Source of the DNA: Flavobacterium notoginsengisoli | Lineage (GTDB): Bacteria > Bacteroidota > Bacteroidia > Flavobacteriales > Flavobacteriaceae | DNA: 64,000 nucleotides | Direction: 5' to 3' | Assembly (NCBI RefSeq): GCF_014207905.1 | Contig: NZ_JACHLB010000001.1 | Coordinates: 1,490,723-1,554,722 of the forward strand | Part shown: positions 37,570-46,438 of the stretch, piece after piece | Layout: every line of letters begins with the position of its first letter | Numbering within the stretch: the first letter of the stretch is position 1 | Notes under the pieces: generated by a model | What the model saw: only the letters and a program-made list of their open reading frames with translations | What the model was told of the DNA's origin: nothing | Databases searched by the model: none | Position numbers and translations under genes: made by a program

Positions 37570-39483
37570 ATGCTTAATATACACAATCTTTCGGTTTCTT
37601 TTGGAGGAACATATTTATTTGAAGAAGTTACTTTTCGTTTAGGAGCTGGAGACCGAGTTGGTCTTGTGGGCAAAAACGGCGCAGGTAAATCTACAATGCT
37701 AAAAATGTTGGCTGGAGATTTTAAACCAGATTCAGGAGTTATTTCTCAAGAGAAAGATATCAAAATGGGATTCTTACGTCAGGATATTGATTTTGAACAA
37801 GGAAGAACCGTTTTAGAAGAAGCTTATGAAGCTTTTACTGAGATCAAAGTTGTAGAAAAAAAATTAGAAGAAATCAATCATCAATTGGTTACCAGAACCG
37901 ATTATGAAAGTGAAGAATATGCAAAAATCATTGAAGATCTTTCTGATTACACGCATCGTTTTGAACTTTTAGGAGGTTACAATTATGTGGGAGATACCGA
38001 AAAAATTCTTTTAGGATTAGGTTTCAAAAGAGAGGTTTTCAATAATCAAACAGAAACATTTTCTGGAGGTTGGAGAATGCGTATCGAGCTTGCAAAACTT
38101 TTATTGCAATCTAATGATGTATTGCTTCTGGATGAGCCAACGAACCACTTAGATATTGAAAGTATTATTTGGTTAGAAAACTTTCTTAGAAATTATCCTG
38201 GAGTTGTGGTAATCGTATCGCACGATAAGATGTTTTTAGATAATGTTACCAATAGAACAATCGAAATTTCTTTAGGAAAGGCATACGACTTTAATAAGCC
38301 ATATTCTCAATATTTAGAATTGCGTCATGAAATTCGTGAGAAGCAGTTGGCAACTCAAAAAAATCAGCAGAAAAAGATTGAGGAAACAGAAAAATTAATC
38401 GAGAAATTCCGTGCGAAAGCTTCGAAGGCTTCGATGGCACAATCGTTAATTAAAAAATTAGATAAAGTAGAAAGAATCGAAGTTGACGAAGACGACAATT
38501 CGGTTATGAATATTTCTTTTCCTGTTTCAAAAGAACCTGGAAAAGTAGTAATCGAAGCAGAAAACGTAACAAAAGCTTACGGAGACAAAACGATTTTAAA
38601 AGATATTAGTTTATTGGTTGAAAGAGGAAGTAAAATTGCTTTTGTTGGACAAAACGGACAAGGAAAATCTACTTTCATAAAAGCTTTAGTTAATGAATTC
38701 GAATATCAAGGAAATATAAAATTAGGACATAATGTACAGTTAGGATATTTTGCTCAGAATCAGGCAGAATATTTAGATGGTGAAATTACGTTGCTTCAAA
38801 CAATGGAAGATGCAGCAACCGACACCAATCGTATGAAAGTACGTGATATGTTAGGTTCTTTCTTATTCCGTGGTGATGATGTAGAGAAAAAAGTAAAAGT
38901 ACTTTCTGGAGGAGAACGAAACCGTTTGGCGCTTTGTAAACTGTTATTACAGCCTATAAATGTATTATTGATGGATGAGCCGACGAACCACTTAGATATT
39001 AAATCTAAGAACGTTTTAAAGGCCGCACTTCAAAAATTTGGTGGAACTCTTTTGTTAGTTTCTCACGACAGGGATTTCCTTCAAGGAATGTCGAATATCG
39101 TTTACGAATTTAAAGATCAAAAAATCAAAGAATATTTAGGTGATATTAATTTCTTTTTGGAACAGCGTAATCTTGAAAATATGCGTGAAGTTGAAAAGAA
39201 GGATGTTGTAAAAGCGGCTGCACCAAAAGAAAATACTAAAACATCTTACGAAGATCAGAAAAAAGGAAAAGCACTTCAAAACAGGTTAAGTAAAATTGAA
39301 AGTCAAATTCAGCAGTTAGAAAAACAAATTCAGCATGATGATAAAATGTTGGAAACTAACTACGACAAACATATCGAAGACGCTTCATTCTTTACTGCTT
39401 ACAACAAAAAGAAATCCGACTTAGATCAATTACTAATTGATTGGGAAGTTGTGCAGGAAGAGATTGATAACTTTAATGCGTAA
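37570..39483 (+). CDS. ABC-F family ATPase
   Basis: 637 residues with two ABC cassettes and no membrane segments. First: GLVGKNGAGKST, ETFSGGWRMRIELAKLLL, VLLLDEPTNHLD. Second: FVGQNGQGKST, LSGGERNRLALCKLLL, VLLMDEPTNHLD. The inter-domain linker is charged and helical, and a C-terminal coiled coil of about 80 residues follows. ABC-F proteins act on ribosomes in translation rescue or antibiotic protection; this one resembles the housekeeping Uup/YheS types. Confidence 0.93.
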   Translation: MLNIHNLSVSFGGTYLFEEVTFRLGAGDRVGLVGKNGAGKSTMLKMLAGDFKPDSGVISQEKDIKMGFLRQDIDFEQGRTVLEEAYEAFTEIKVVEKKLEEINHQLVTRTDYESEEYAKIIEDLSDYTHRFELLGGYNYVGDTEKILLGLGFKREVFNNQTETFSGGWRMRIELAKLLLQSNDVLLLDEPTNHLDIESIIWLENFLRNYPGVVVIVSHDKMFLDNVTNRTIEISLGKAYDFNKPYSQYLELRHEIREKQLATQKNQQKKIEETEKLIEKFRAKASKASMAQSLIKKLDKVERIEVDEDDNSVMNISFPVSKEPGKVVIEAENVTKAYGDKTILKDISLLVERGSKIAFVGQNGQGKSTFIKALVNEFEYQGNIKLGHNVQLGYFAQNQAEYLDGEITLLQTMEDAATDTNRMKVRDMLGSFLFRGDDVEKKVKVLSGGERNRLALCKLLLQPINVLLMDEPTNHLDIKSKNVLKAALQKFGGTLLLVSHDRDFLQGMSNIVYEFKDQKIKEYLGDINFFLEQRNLENMREVEKKDVVKAAAPKENTKTSYEDQKKGKALQNRLSKIESQIQQLEKQIQHDDKMLETNYDKHIEDASFFTAYNKKKSDLDQLLIDWEVVQEEIDNFNA

Positions 39484-39490
39484 TTTTTTT

Positions 39491-39703
39491 GTTTCAAGTT
39501 TCAAGTTTTGTTGGGACGAATAGTTTTTAACGCAAAGTTCGCTAAGGCTATTTTTTACTAAGTGATATACATTGAGAATATTTAAGTTCGCAAAGCTTTA
39601 TCGATAAAGCTTTGCGAACTTTGTGTTTTTCTTGAAGCCCCTCAGATCAAAAATCTTAGCGAACTTTGCGTCAAAATATTCACTCAGTTCGAAACCTGAA
39701 ACA
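39491..39703. repeat. Nested inverted-repeat element in a convergent gap
   Basis: Outer GTTTCAA/GTTTCAG heptamers (39491-39505 against 39692-39703), then ACGCAAAGTTCGCTAAG (39530-39546) with its exact inverse (39655-39671), then a central perfect 34-nt palindrome at 39586-39619 (GTTCGCAAAGCTTTATC and its inverse). It fills the space between the convergent ABC-F and phosphatase genes. Confidence 0.8.
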
Positions 39704-39705
39704 AA

Positions 39706-40668
39706 CTACTTAATAATCCCAATAGATTTAGAATGTTCAATCGCTTTGCTGCTATCTTTAAAATAGCAAACGGAAACATTTAAGCTTTCTAAATTTTTTA
39801 AAATCGTTGCAACTTCTTTCTTCTGAGATTTACCAGTTTGTCTAATGTAAACTGCAATTACAGTAACAGGAAATATTTTGCAGATTCGCTCATATAAAAT
39901 TGGATCATGCTGTGAATCATCGCCCATTAAAACATATTTCAGCGTAGGATAAAATTCGACAACATGTTTTATTTTTTCAAATTTATGATCGTGATTTCCT
40001 CTTCCGCTCATAAAAAAATCGGTAATTCCTCTTTTAATATCTTTTAGCAAAAAAACTGCTTTAGGTAGTTTGTTTATTTTAGTGAATTTTGCAATAAATC
40101 TATACAAGTTCCATTCACTGCTTGAGATGTAGAAAAAAGCGTTTACTTCTTCTGTATTTTGACGTCCAGCCGAACTTAATGCTTGATAATGAGAAACAAC
40201 GTCTTTGAATACTTTTCGGTCATTTACATTTCTAAACAATAAAATATAAAGTTTACGGAAAAAGTTATTGGTGTGCGAAATCAAAAAGGTATCGTCAATA
40301 TCCGATATAATTCCGAGATTTCCTTTGTGAGGTCTAATAAAACTGCCTTTGCAAATTGTAGTTTCATTGTTGTATTTCAAGCTCACTTCGTACGGCATCC
40401 AACCAAAATGAGTTTCTTTTTCTAACGGAATGCAGAAATTGAAGTAACCATCGTCTAAAGTTTTGGTATGAATAATTTCGTCATTATAATGTAGATAAAC
40501 ATCAAAATTTTTAATGGTTTTTATTCTGAACAATTTTAGAATTGAGGTAGCATTTTTTAGGTTTTTCCTCTGAAAATCATAATTATTTTCTCTTTTTAAA
40601 ACGTGTCCCATTACAATTAATTCTTGTTCATTAGCATAACCTCGATATAATTGTAGAATTGGTTTCAT
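39706..40668 (-). CDS. App1-like phosphatidate phosphatase (DUF2183)
   Basis: 320 residues. A short N-terminal beta domain (about 50-110) precedes a HAD-like phosphatase core with GIISDIDDTFLISHT (catalytic Asp pair near 122-126), SSSEWNLYRFIAKF, and YVLMGDDSQHDPILYERI. This is the App1 catalytic domain, which in yeast dephosphorylates phosphatidate. It diverges from a diacylglycerol-kinase-like gene, suggesting linked lipid metabolism by adjacency. Confidence 0.85.
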   Translation of the reverse strand: MKPILQLYRGYANEQELIVMGHVLKRENNYDFQRKNLKNATSILKLFRIKTIKNFDVYLHYNDEIIHTKTLDDGYFNFCIPLEKETHFGWMPYEVSLKYNNETTICKGSFIRPHKGNLGIISDIDDTFLISHTNNFFRKLYILLFRNVNDRKVFKDVVSHYQALSSAGRQNTEEVNAFFYISSSEWNLYRFIAKFTKINKLPKAVFLLKDIKRGITDFFMSGRGNHDHKFEKIKHVVEFYPTLKYVLMGDDSQHDPILYERICKIFPVTVIAVYIRQTGKSQKKEVATILKNLESLNVSVCYFKDSSKAIEHSKSIGIIK

Positions 40669-40727
40669 TTACGTATATTTATGTATACTGTAATTTACTC
40701 AATTTAATTGGTTTTAAAAATAAAATT

Positions 40728-41597
40728 TTGAAAAAGAATATCCTATTTGTAGTCAATCCGATATCGGGTGACCTTGATAAATCCGATTTAATTGGAGCTG
40801 TCGAAGAGTTTGCAATCACAAATCATTTTGAACTTGAAGTTTATGAAACGACTGGCAAAAATGATATTAAAAATATACAGACGCGTTATGATGAATTCCA
40901 ACCAGAGAGAATTATTGTCGCTGGCGGAGACGGAACCATTAAAATGGTTGCTGAAGCGATGGAAGAACACGATATTATTATCGGGATTTTGCCAGCGGGT
41001 TCGGCAAACGGACTTTCGGTAGATTTAAATCTTCCCGATGGAATTGAACAGAATCTAAAAATTGCCTTTCTAAATCATTATATCGAAATGGATATGATTT
41101 GTATCAACGGCAAAAAAAGCATTCATTTGAGCGATCTGGGACTGAATGCCAATTTGGTTAAAAATTATGAGCAAAGTGACGTTAGAGGTTTTTGGGGATA
41201 TGCATTGCAAGCCTTTACAACTCTAAAAGAATCAGAAGAACCTTTTGTTGCAACTATTTCTGCTAATAATGAAATTGTTGAGCATACAGCAAGAATGATT
41301 GTTATTGCCAATTCGCAGAAGTATGGAACTGGCGTTATCATAAATCCGAATGGCGCTATGAACGATGGAAAGTTTGAATTGGTGATTTTAAAAAGCCTTG
41401 ATTTATTATTAATCGGGAAAATTATTACTGGAAATATGCCAATTGATTCAGACGATATTATCATTATTTCGACAGACAAAGCAGAAATAAAAACCGATTA
41501 TCCTGTAAATTTTCAAATCGATGGTGAATATTGCGGAGCACAGAAATCTCTAGAAATTCATATTTTGCACAAGCAAATGAAAATCGCTGTTCCTTAA
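40728..41597 (+). CDS. Diacylglycerol/sphingosine-kinase-like protein
   Basis: 289 residues. I use the TTG at 40728 because no ATG exists in the 5' part and the fold begins directly after it (KKNILFVVNPISGD). The nucleotide-binding GGDGTIKM, GILPAGSANGLS and the beta-sandwich domain NGAMNDGKFELVI are the DAGK_cat/LCB5 pattern. It should phosphorylate a lipid diol; which one is unknown. It starts 59 bp from the divergent App1-like phosphatase, so the two could counteract each other. Confidence 0.85.
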   Translation: MKKNILFVVNPISGDLDKSDLIGAVEEFAITNHFELEVYETTGKNDIKNIQTRYDEFQPERIIVAGGDGTIKMVAEAMEEHDIIIGILPAGSANGLSVDLNLPDGIEQNLKIAFLNHYIEMDMICINGKKSIHLSDLGLNANLVKNYEQSDVRGFWGYALQAFTTLKESEEPFVATISANNEIVEHTARMIVIANSQKYGTGVIINPNGAMNDGKFELVILKSLDLLLIGKIITGNMPIDSDDIIIISTDKAEIKTDYPVNFQIDGEYCGAQKSLEIHILHKQMKIAVP

Positions 41598-41602
41598 TTT
41601 CT

Positions 41603-42748
41603 TTATTTAAACGGATTTCTTTCCTGCCATTCTGTTTTTGGCTCTAAATAATTAAAAAATCTTGAAATGTTATGGTTTATTAGTGCATTGCTATGTGTAA
41701 TTAAACCATACATTTTTAGAGGTTTAGCTCCAACAGAACTTTTAATTTCTAGTGCTGTTCTGGCAAAAACAATTTCCTTGAAACCTTTTTTTATAGAATA
41801 AGCAATCATGTCGTAAAGCATATTTAAATACAGCATTTTTTCGCGCTGAACACTTTCGTCATAACCTAAAAAATAAGTATCCATTACGTTGCCGTTTTTT
41901 ATCAAAGTATTGAAACCAATTAATTTTTCATCTAAAAAATAACCGTAAAGAAGAAAATCTTCCCCCATGATTTCTTTGAAAAAGCTAAAGTGGTTTCGAG
42001 CTAGAAAAAAAGTATTAAAAGGAGCATTTTTGGCAACATGAAAATACAGATCGTAAATAATATCTTCATATTGTTTAATGTCCGAAAGAGACATTTGTTG
42101 TTTTACAATTCCTTCTGATTTTTTTCTGGCGCGCTTGTATTGGTCACGATATTTTTTAGATAAAGCATCAATATAATCTTGTTCTGTTTTCCAATTTTCA
42201 TTGATTTCAAAAATCATATTGGGCTGAGTCGAAAACGTATAATTGTTTTTGAATTCTTCCTGTAAAGGTTCGATTTCTTTTGCCGTAAAATCTTTTATGC
42301 TTGTTATATGAACTTTTTTTCCGCTTTCTTTCAAGTCTTTTTTCAACTGATTTATAGCTTTGTGAAGTGTTTTTATTGCTTTTGATTGTTTGATGTTTTT
42401 ATCAAAAATAAAAGCGTTTTGACCCGTAAGCATATTATTTCCCACAAATAAAACGTGAGAAGCAAAATTCTTTAAAGCAAAATTACGAACAGAAGTTTTT
42501 AAACATTTGTCTCGTTCTCCAAAAGACTCTAGTTTTTCTGCAAACAAAAATTGTGTTAAAACGATTCCGACAAGTTTAGTTTCTTCAAAAATTCCGATAA
42601 AATGGCAAGTCATATTTACTGGAGAAGAATTTTCCAGAACTTCAAGATATTCTCTTGTCAAAAAAATATTGTTTTCGGCAAGCGAATTCCATTCTGAAGG
42701 GAGCAGAGAAGCTCTTTTGTAAATTTGGAAAGAAAAAGTTGTGTTCAA
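41603..42748 (-). CDS. GNAT-fold acyltransferase (FemAB/BioF2-like)
   Basis: 381 residues. A TTG at 42746-42748 is the only good start: an in-frame TAG lies four codons upstream, and the next Met is residue 46. The two-lobe arrangement with KKYRDQYKRARKK, HFSFFKEIMGEDFLLYGYFLDEKLIGFNTLIKNG and YLGYDES-like block matches the Acetyltransf_6/FemAB-like group. The acceptor is unknown. A TAATTTTG (minus strand, 42768-42775) 19 bp upstream could be the -7 promoter element. Confidence 0.7.
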   Translation of the reverse strand: MNTTFSFQIYKRASLLPSEWNSLAENNIFLTREYLEVLENSSPVNMTCHFIGIFEETKLVGIVLTQFLFAEKLESFGERDKCLKTSVRNFALKNFASHVLFVGNNMLTGQNAFIFDKNIKQSKAIKTLHKAINQLKKDLKESGKKVHITSIKDFTAKEIEPLQEEFKNNYTFSTQPNMIFEINENWKTEQDYIDALSKKYRDQYKRARKKSEGIVKQQMSLSDIKQYEDIIYDLYFHVAKNAPFNTFFLARNHFSFFKEIMGEDFLLYGYFLDEKLIGFNTLIKNGNVMDTYFLGYDESVQREKMLYLNMLYDMIAYSIKKGFKEIVFARTALEIKSSVGAKPLKMYGLITHSNALINHNISRFFNYLEPKTEWQERNPFK

Positions 42749-42818
42749 GAGAGTAGACTAATTTCGTCAAAATTAGATAATAATTGTAAAAACGAGATGT
42801 CTTTAAGTTATTATTAAG

Positions 42819-42852
42819 AAAAACTCGTTTGATTCTTAAACCAAACGAGTTT
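42819..42852 (-). terminator. Probable Rho-independent terminator
   Basis: Stem AAACTCGTTTG (42821-42831) with CAAACGAGTTT (42842-42852), 14 bp past the DUF1761 stop, with a T-rich minus-strand tail. Confidence 0.7.
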
Positions 42853-42865
42853 CTATAAAGTTGTT

Positions 42866-43354
42866 TTATGCAAATGCACAGATAATTCCGCCCATTAAGG
42901 TTAGTGAAACCATCCAGTATCCTGCATGAATGAAAATATATTTCCAAGATTTTCTTTCGAATAAGCCATTAATTCCAATTAGCGGAAAAGCAAAAAACAG
43001 TCCAGACATAAATCCATGTAAAGCACCATGTTTGAATGTTCTATAAGCCGTACCATAGTCTGCCATAAAAGCCGCAAAAGAAGGTTTAGCGCTAGCTATT
43101 AATGGCGGTCCGCCAACCATTCCGACAGCTCCAGACTGATGAATTGTCAAAGACATTAACGTCATTGAAATCATTAAAGCAAAAATATAAGTAAACCCAA
43201 AAATCTTGAGCATATTTCCGCTTCTTAGTTGTTCTTGAGTGAAGTTGTTTTCTCTCATCCAGATAGTTCCAAATACTTTTGGGTTGTACCAGATAAAACC
43301 AACAACAAGTGTTACAACAGCCGAAATCAGGAATGCGTAAAAGTTAATTTCCAT
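42866..43354 (-). CDS. DUF1761 membrane protein
   Basis: 162 residues with four membrane helices. The start MEINFYAFLISAVVTLVVGFIWYNPKVFGTIWMRE, with its WYNP...W pattern, identifies DUF1761, a small integral membrane family of unknown function. It has its own terminator and seems monocistronic. Confidence 0.8.
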   Translation of the reverse strand: MEINFYAFLISAVVTLVVGFIWYNPKVFGTIWMRENNFTQEQLRSGNMLKIFGFTYIFALMISMTLMSLTIHQSGAVGMVGGPPLIASAKPSFAAFMADYGTAYRTFKHGALHGFMSGLFFAFPLIGINGLFERKSWKYIFIHAGYWMVSLTLMGGIICAFA

Positions 43355-43881
43355 AATGTGAGGTTTTTAGAATTAGTTAGTCAAATGTAGTTAAAAATAG
43401 ATTATTATGAGTATGTTTTTAAAAAGCAGTATAAGTCTTGTTAAATAAATATTTATTAACAGATTGTCGACATTATGAGTATTATATCCGTGAAATCCAT
43501 AATTTAGCCGACGAATTAAGAGACAAAATCGATTGGTGAAAATTTCGATAGTTTTATTATAAATGAAAAATTGATAATAAAAGTCTTTTAGCACAAACAT
43601 AACCAAAAAAATAGATTACAATTGTTACCCAAAATTAATCGTGCTTATGAATGAATTTTACACTCGTTAAACAAGTTGATTAAATATATTTAGTTAATTG
43701 CAAAACCGTAATTCGTTTACGGTTTTTTGTTTTTATAGAACATAAGTATTTAAAAAAAATAACATTTAATTTAGAAATGATTTTTTATGTTTGTTTAAAT
43801 ATTTCATAACTTTAATATAAGAATTTAAAGGATAAAAGCTGAGCAATCGGCTGTATTACTAACCAATTAAAAATAAAAATT
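43355..43881. other. Gene-free stretch containing an orphan terminator
   Basis: 527 bp between the divergent DUF1761 and 43882 genes. No credible protein frame; a 71-codon minus-strand frame is AT-biased and unlikely. It holds a strong plus-strand terminator at 43702-43728 with no gene before it. Confidence 0.5.
43702..43728 (+). terminator. Orphan Rho-independent terminator
   Basis: Perfect 10-bp stem AAAACCGTAA (43702-43711) with TTACGGTTTT (43717-43726), then T. No plus-strand gene lies between 43355 and here, so it may end a small RNA. Confidence 0.6.
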
Positions 43882-44187
43882 ATGACACTACAATATCAAG
43901 GTGAACAATACGGAAAGTCTGCAACTTTTACAATTAGAATTATTGGTAATAATTTATCAAAAAGTAGTTCAAATTATCAGATTGATCTTTTAGTAAACGA
44001 CAAAAAAGTACCAACTTTTACAACAGAAATCCATCAAAGTCTTTCTAATTGCCTAAAAGAGATTTATTTGTTTAGAAAACACAACGGAATCAAATTTGAC
44101 GAAGCAACAGAAAAGATTGTTTCTCTTTACGTTCCTTACGATAGAGTTTTGTTTAACTACAATAAATATGCTTTATTCAGAGCATAA
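43882..44187 (+). CDS. Hypothetical small protein
   Basis: 101 residues, not recognised. It is soluble, mixed alpha/beta (YGKSATFTIRIIGNN, NYQIDLLVNDKKVPTFTTEIHQSLSNCLKEIYLFRK) with no signal peptide. The ATG follows an A-rich leader, and a good terminator follows the gene, supporting it as a real, separately transcribed gene. Single-copy in the window. Confidence 0.6.
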   Translation: MTLQYQGEQYGKSATFTIRIIGNNLSKSSSNYQIDLLVNDKKVPTFTTEIHQSLSNCLKEIYLFRKHNGIKFDEATEKIVSLYVPYDRVLFNYNKYALFRA

Positions 44188-44208
44188 TTTTTCTCAAAAT
44201 AAGATTAG

Positions 44209-44239
44209 AAAAGACCATTTTTTAAAATGGTCTTTTTTA
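44209..44239 (+). terminator. Rho-independent terminator
   Basis: AAAGACCATTTT with AAAATGGTCTTT, then T, starting 22 bp past the stop of the 43882 gene. Confidence 0.8.
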
Positions 44240-44246
44240 TATAAAC

Positions 44247-44279
44247 AAAAAAAAGCTTCAGAACATTCTGAAGCTTTTT
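44247..44279 (-). terminator. Rho-independent terminator, AGCTTCAGA family (variant)
   Basis: AGCTTCAGAA-CA-TTCTGAAGCT (44254-44275) flanked by A and T runs, 22 bp beyond the stop of the minus-strand gene at 44301. It is a variant of the hairpin found five more times up to 55.1 kb. Confidence 0.8.
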
Positions 44280-44300
44280 AATTTTTGAAAAGGCAAATAC

Positions 44301-45395
44301 TTAGAAATTTGTATTTACTTTTTTAGAACGGTCTGCTATATAAGAAATTAGCCAAGTAACTTGTCCGTCTTTTACGAAATAAACCTTCTTAGAGTTTAAG
44401 TTTGGAATACCTTCTAAACAAGTAGATAAAATGTTATTTGCTGAGATAAGATATGCTTGATCGTATGTTTTTAAAACTCTTTCAGCTTCTTTGTTAGTTT
44501 TAGCAAGGTTTGTAAACTTAACGAAGTTGTTTTTTAGAATCGCATCATAATTGATAATGTCTTCCATTGTTAAAGTAACATAATGTTCTTTTACATTTTC
44601 ATTGTAATAAAGCGTTGAAAAAGCCCAAACTGCACCCCCAGATAAATAGATTTTATCTTTTTTAGCCAAAAGCGGATTTGCATCAATCATTTCTTTTACT
44701 TTTTTGCGCAGAATTGGATTAAAGTCAAAAGATTTTTCCTGATAAGTTGACATATCATTTGCTTGATTTGGATTTGCTACCGTTTTCTTTACAGCATCTG
44801 TAAGTGTCATTGTTCCGAAATCTAATTCTAAAGGAATGAACTCTAATTTATTGTCGTCTCCTTCATCAATGTAACCACCTTTTGTAGTTTGAGCACCGAT
44901 ATCTAAAAGGAAAGCGTTGGCATAATCAACAGGAGGCATCGCGCCTTTTACCAATGTTTTAGCCTCTTCGTTAACGTTAAGAACATCTAGGTTTTTATCA
45001 GTTAACATTTTGATTTTGTTTTTTAAAACATCAACATTGCTTGCAGATGCAAAAACCGGAGCTGCTACGATAAAGATATTCTCATCAAGAATTTTATAAT
45101 CTGTTCTAATTTTCTTCAATTGGTCGACAACAATAATGCTTGTTTTGTTGATGTCTTCTGGAGTAAGTTGGCCAGTAGCGCCAATATGATCTGCAAAAGG
45201 AATTCTGTCTGTCCAGAAAGAAAGAATTTTATAATCAGCTTTTCTGATATTATTTACATCAAGAACAGAAACTTTTATAGCTCTACGTCCGATTTCAATT
45301 CCAGCATAAATGCTTTTTTGAGAGAATGAATTGATAGAAAAAAATAAACTGACTAGAATAAAAAATAAAATTTGGGGATTGTTTTTTTTAAGCAT
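44301..45395 (-). CDS. Secreted Ppx/GppA-like (ASKHA fold) protein
   Basis: 364 residues from the ATG at 45393-45395, giving a signal peptide (MLKKNNPQILFFILVSLFFSINSFSQ); a longer frame to 45488 lacks sense. The mature part has AGIEIGRRAIKVSVLDV, then LDIGAQTTKGGYIDEGDD and KIYLSGGAVWA, matching the phosphate and ATP loops of the exopolyphosphatase/GppA branch of the actin-like fold. The enzyme type is normally cytoplasmic, so the export signal is unusual. Activity is not certain. Confidence 0.7.
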   Translation of the reverse strand: MLKKNNPQILFFILVSLFFSINSFSQKSIYAGIEIGRRAIKVSVLDVNNIRKADYKILSFWTDRIPFADHIGATGQLTPEDINKTSIIVVDQLKKIRTDYKILDENIFIVAAPVFASASNVDVLKNKIKMLTDKNLDVLNVNEEAKTLVKGAMPPVDYANAFLLDIGAQTTKGGYIDEGDDNKLEFIPLELDFGTMTLTDAVKKTVANPNQANDMSTYQEKSFDFNPILRKKVKEMIDANPLLAKKDKIYLSGGAVWAFSTLYYNENVKEHYVTLTMEDIINYDAILKNNFVKFTNLAKTNKEAERVLKTYDQAYLISANNILSTCLEGIPNLNSKKVYFVKDGQVTWLISYIADRSKKVNTNF

Positions 45396-45670
45396 TGTGT
45401 TGTAATAAAATTTAAAATAAAGAATGTTCAATAATTGGTTTTTCTCCCATTCAAAATAGGGGGCATTTGCGAGCGCAAAGATACTCATCCCAAATCATTT
45501 TTTAAATGTTGATTTTTTAAAATAATAGAAAAAGTTTGCGATTTATTTAAAACTTAACATTGAAGGACACAAAATCAAGAAATTCAGCTTCTATTATGGA
45601 AGTTTTTTTATGAAATTTGTGATGTGAATTGAATAGATTGAGAAGTTAATGGTTATTGTAAATTTACTTG

Positions 45671-46282
45671 ATGCAAACAATTAAGAAATATTCGGTTTTA
45701 ATATGTATGGTCATTTCCTTGGTTTTGATCGTAATAGCAGCCTCACTTTATCCAGGCGGTTCATTATTGGATAAAAATTCTATTGGGTTTGGCTGGTCAA
45801 AAAATTTCGTAAGCAATTTGTTTGCAGCAAAAGCCATAAATGGTTCAGAAAACTCAGGAAGAATTTGGGCAGTTATCGGAATGGCATTTCAGTCAGTTGG
45901 TTATGGTATTTTCTTTATTCATATGTCAAAAAAAATAGCTTCAAGTTGGGCTAATATTTTAAAATATATAGGTTTTGCCAACATATTATTTATTTTTCTA
46001 ATTGCGACACCTTTACACGACGTCGGAACAATATCGATCGTTTTAACATTGTTTGGATTATTTACAATTACTGTATTTGTTCTAAAGTCAAAACTTCATT
46101 TTCTTAAATTTTGCTGTATTTTTTGCTTATTGACTTTTTACGGTTTCTTTATCTTATTTGGGTTTGGTTATTTGAGTTCGGCAATCATTATGCAGAAAGT
46201 ATACAATGCAAGCGCGATACTTTTAGTTTTAGGATTAGAGTATTTTACCAAAAATGAAGACTTTATGCGTATTAAAAGCTAA
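45671..46282 (+). CDS. Multi-pass hypothetical membrane protein
   Basis: 203 residues, six hydrophobic segments, resembling DUF998-type membrane proteins in layout (ASLYPGGSLLDKNSIGFGWSKNFVSNLFAAKAINGSEN loop between helix 1 and 2). Not firmly assigned. The ATG at 45671 follows directly on a TTG that could also initiate. Confidence 0.6.
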   Translation: MQTIKKYSVLICMVISLVLIVIAASLYPGGSLLDKNSIGFGWSKNFVSNLFAAKAINGSENSGRIWAVIGMAFQSVGYGIFFIHMSKKIASSWANILKYIGFANILFIFLIATPLHDVGTISIVLTLFGLFTITVFVLKSKLHFLKFCCIFCLLTFYGFFILFGFGYLSSAIIMQKVYNASAILLVLGLEYFTKNEDFMRIKS

Positions 46283-46338
46283 GAACGCAGATAGTAATCT
46301 TTACATGGAAAAGAGAATCAAAAAAAGTGAAAGAAAAA

Positions 46339-46360
46339 AGCTCCAGATTTCTCTGAAGCT
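46339..46360 (-). terminator. Terminator hairpin, AGCTYCAGA family
   Basis: 22-nt hairpin with AGCTCCAGA and TCTGAAGCT arms, 79 bp past the stop of the minus-strand gene at 46439. Same sequence at 52726 and 55081; one base different at 47496 and 48994. Confidence 0.7.
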
Positions 46361-46392
46361 TTTAGCCCGTAATGCAGCATCCAAATAGCAAG

Positions 46393-46410
46393 CACGAGCG
46401 AGACGCTCAC
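46393..46410 (+). repeat. 18-nt repeat CACGAGCGAGACGCTCAC
   Basis: Exact inverse of 52667-52684; each is itself a GAGCG-TCT-CGCTC type dyad and is GC-rich against its surroundings. Confidence 0.6.
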
Positions 46411-46438
46411 ATCAGCAAGGAAGAAATTAATCTATACG

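Noticed and set aside
39491..39703. Nested palindrome as an insertion sequence
   Set aside because: Only about 210 bp with no transposase frame; at most a non-autonomous repeat.
43391..43606. 71-codon minus-strand frame in the gap before 43882
   Set aside because: Composition follows AT-rich DNA (Ile, Phe, Leu, Asn, Tyr), no start signal, no motif.
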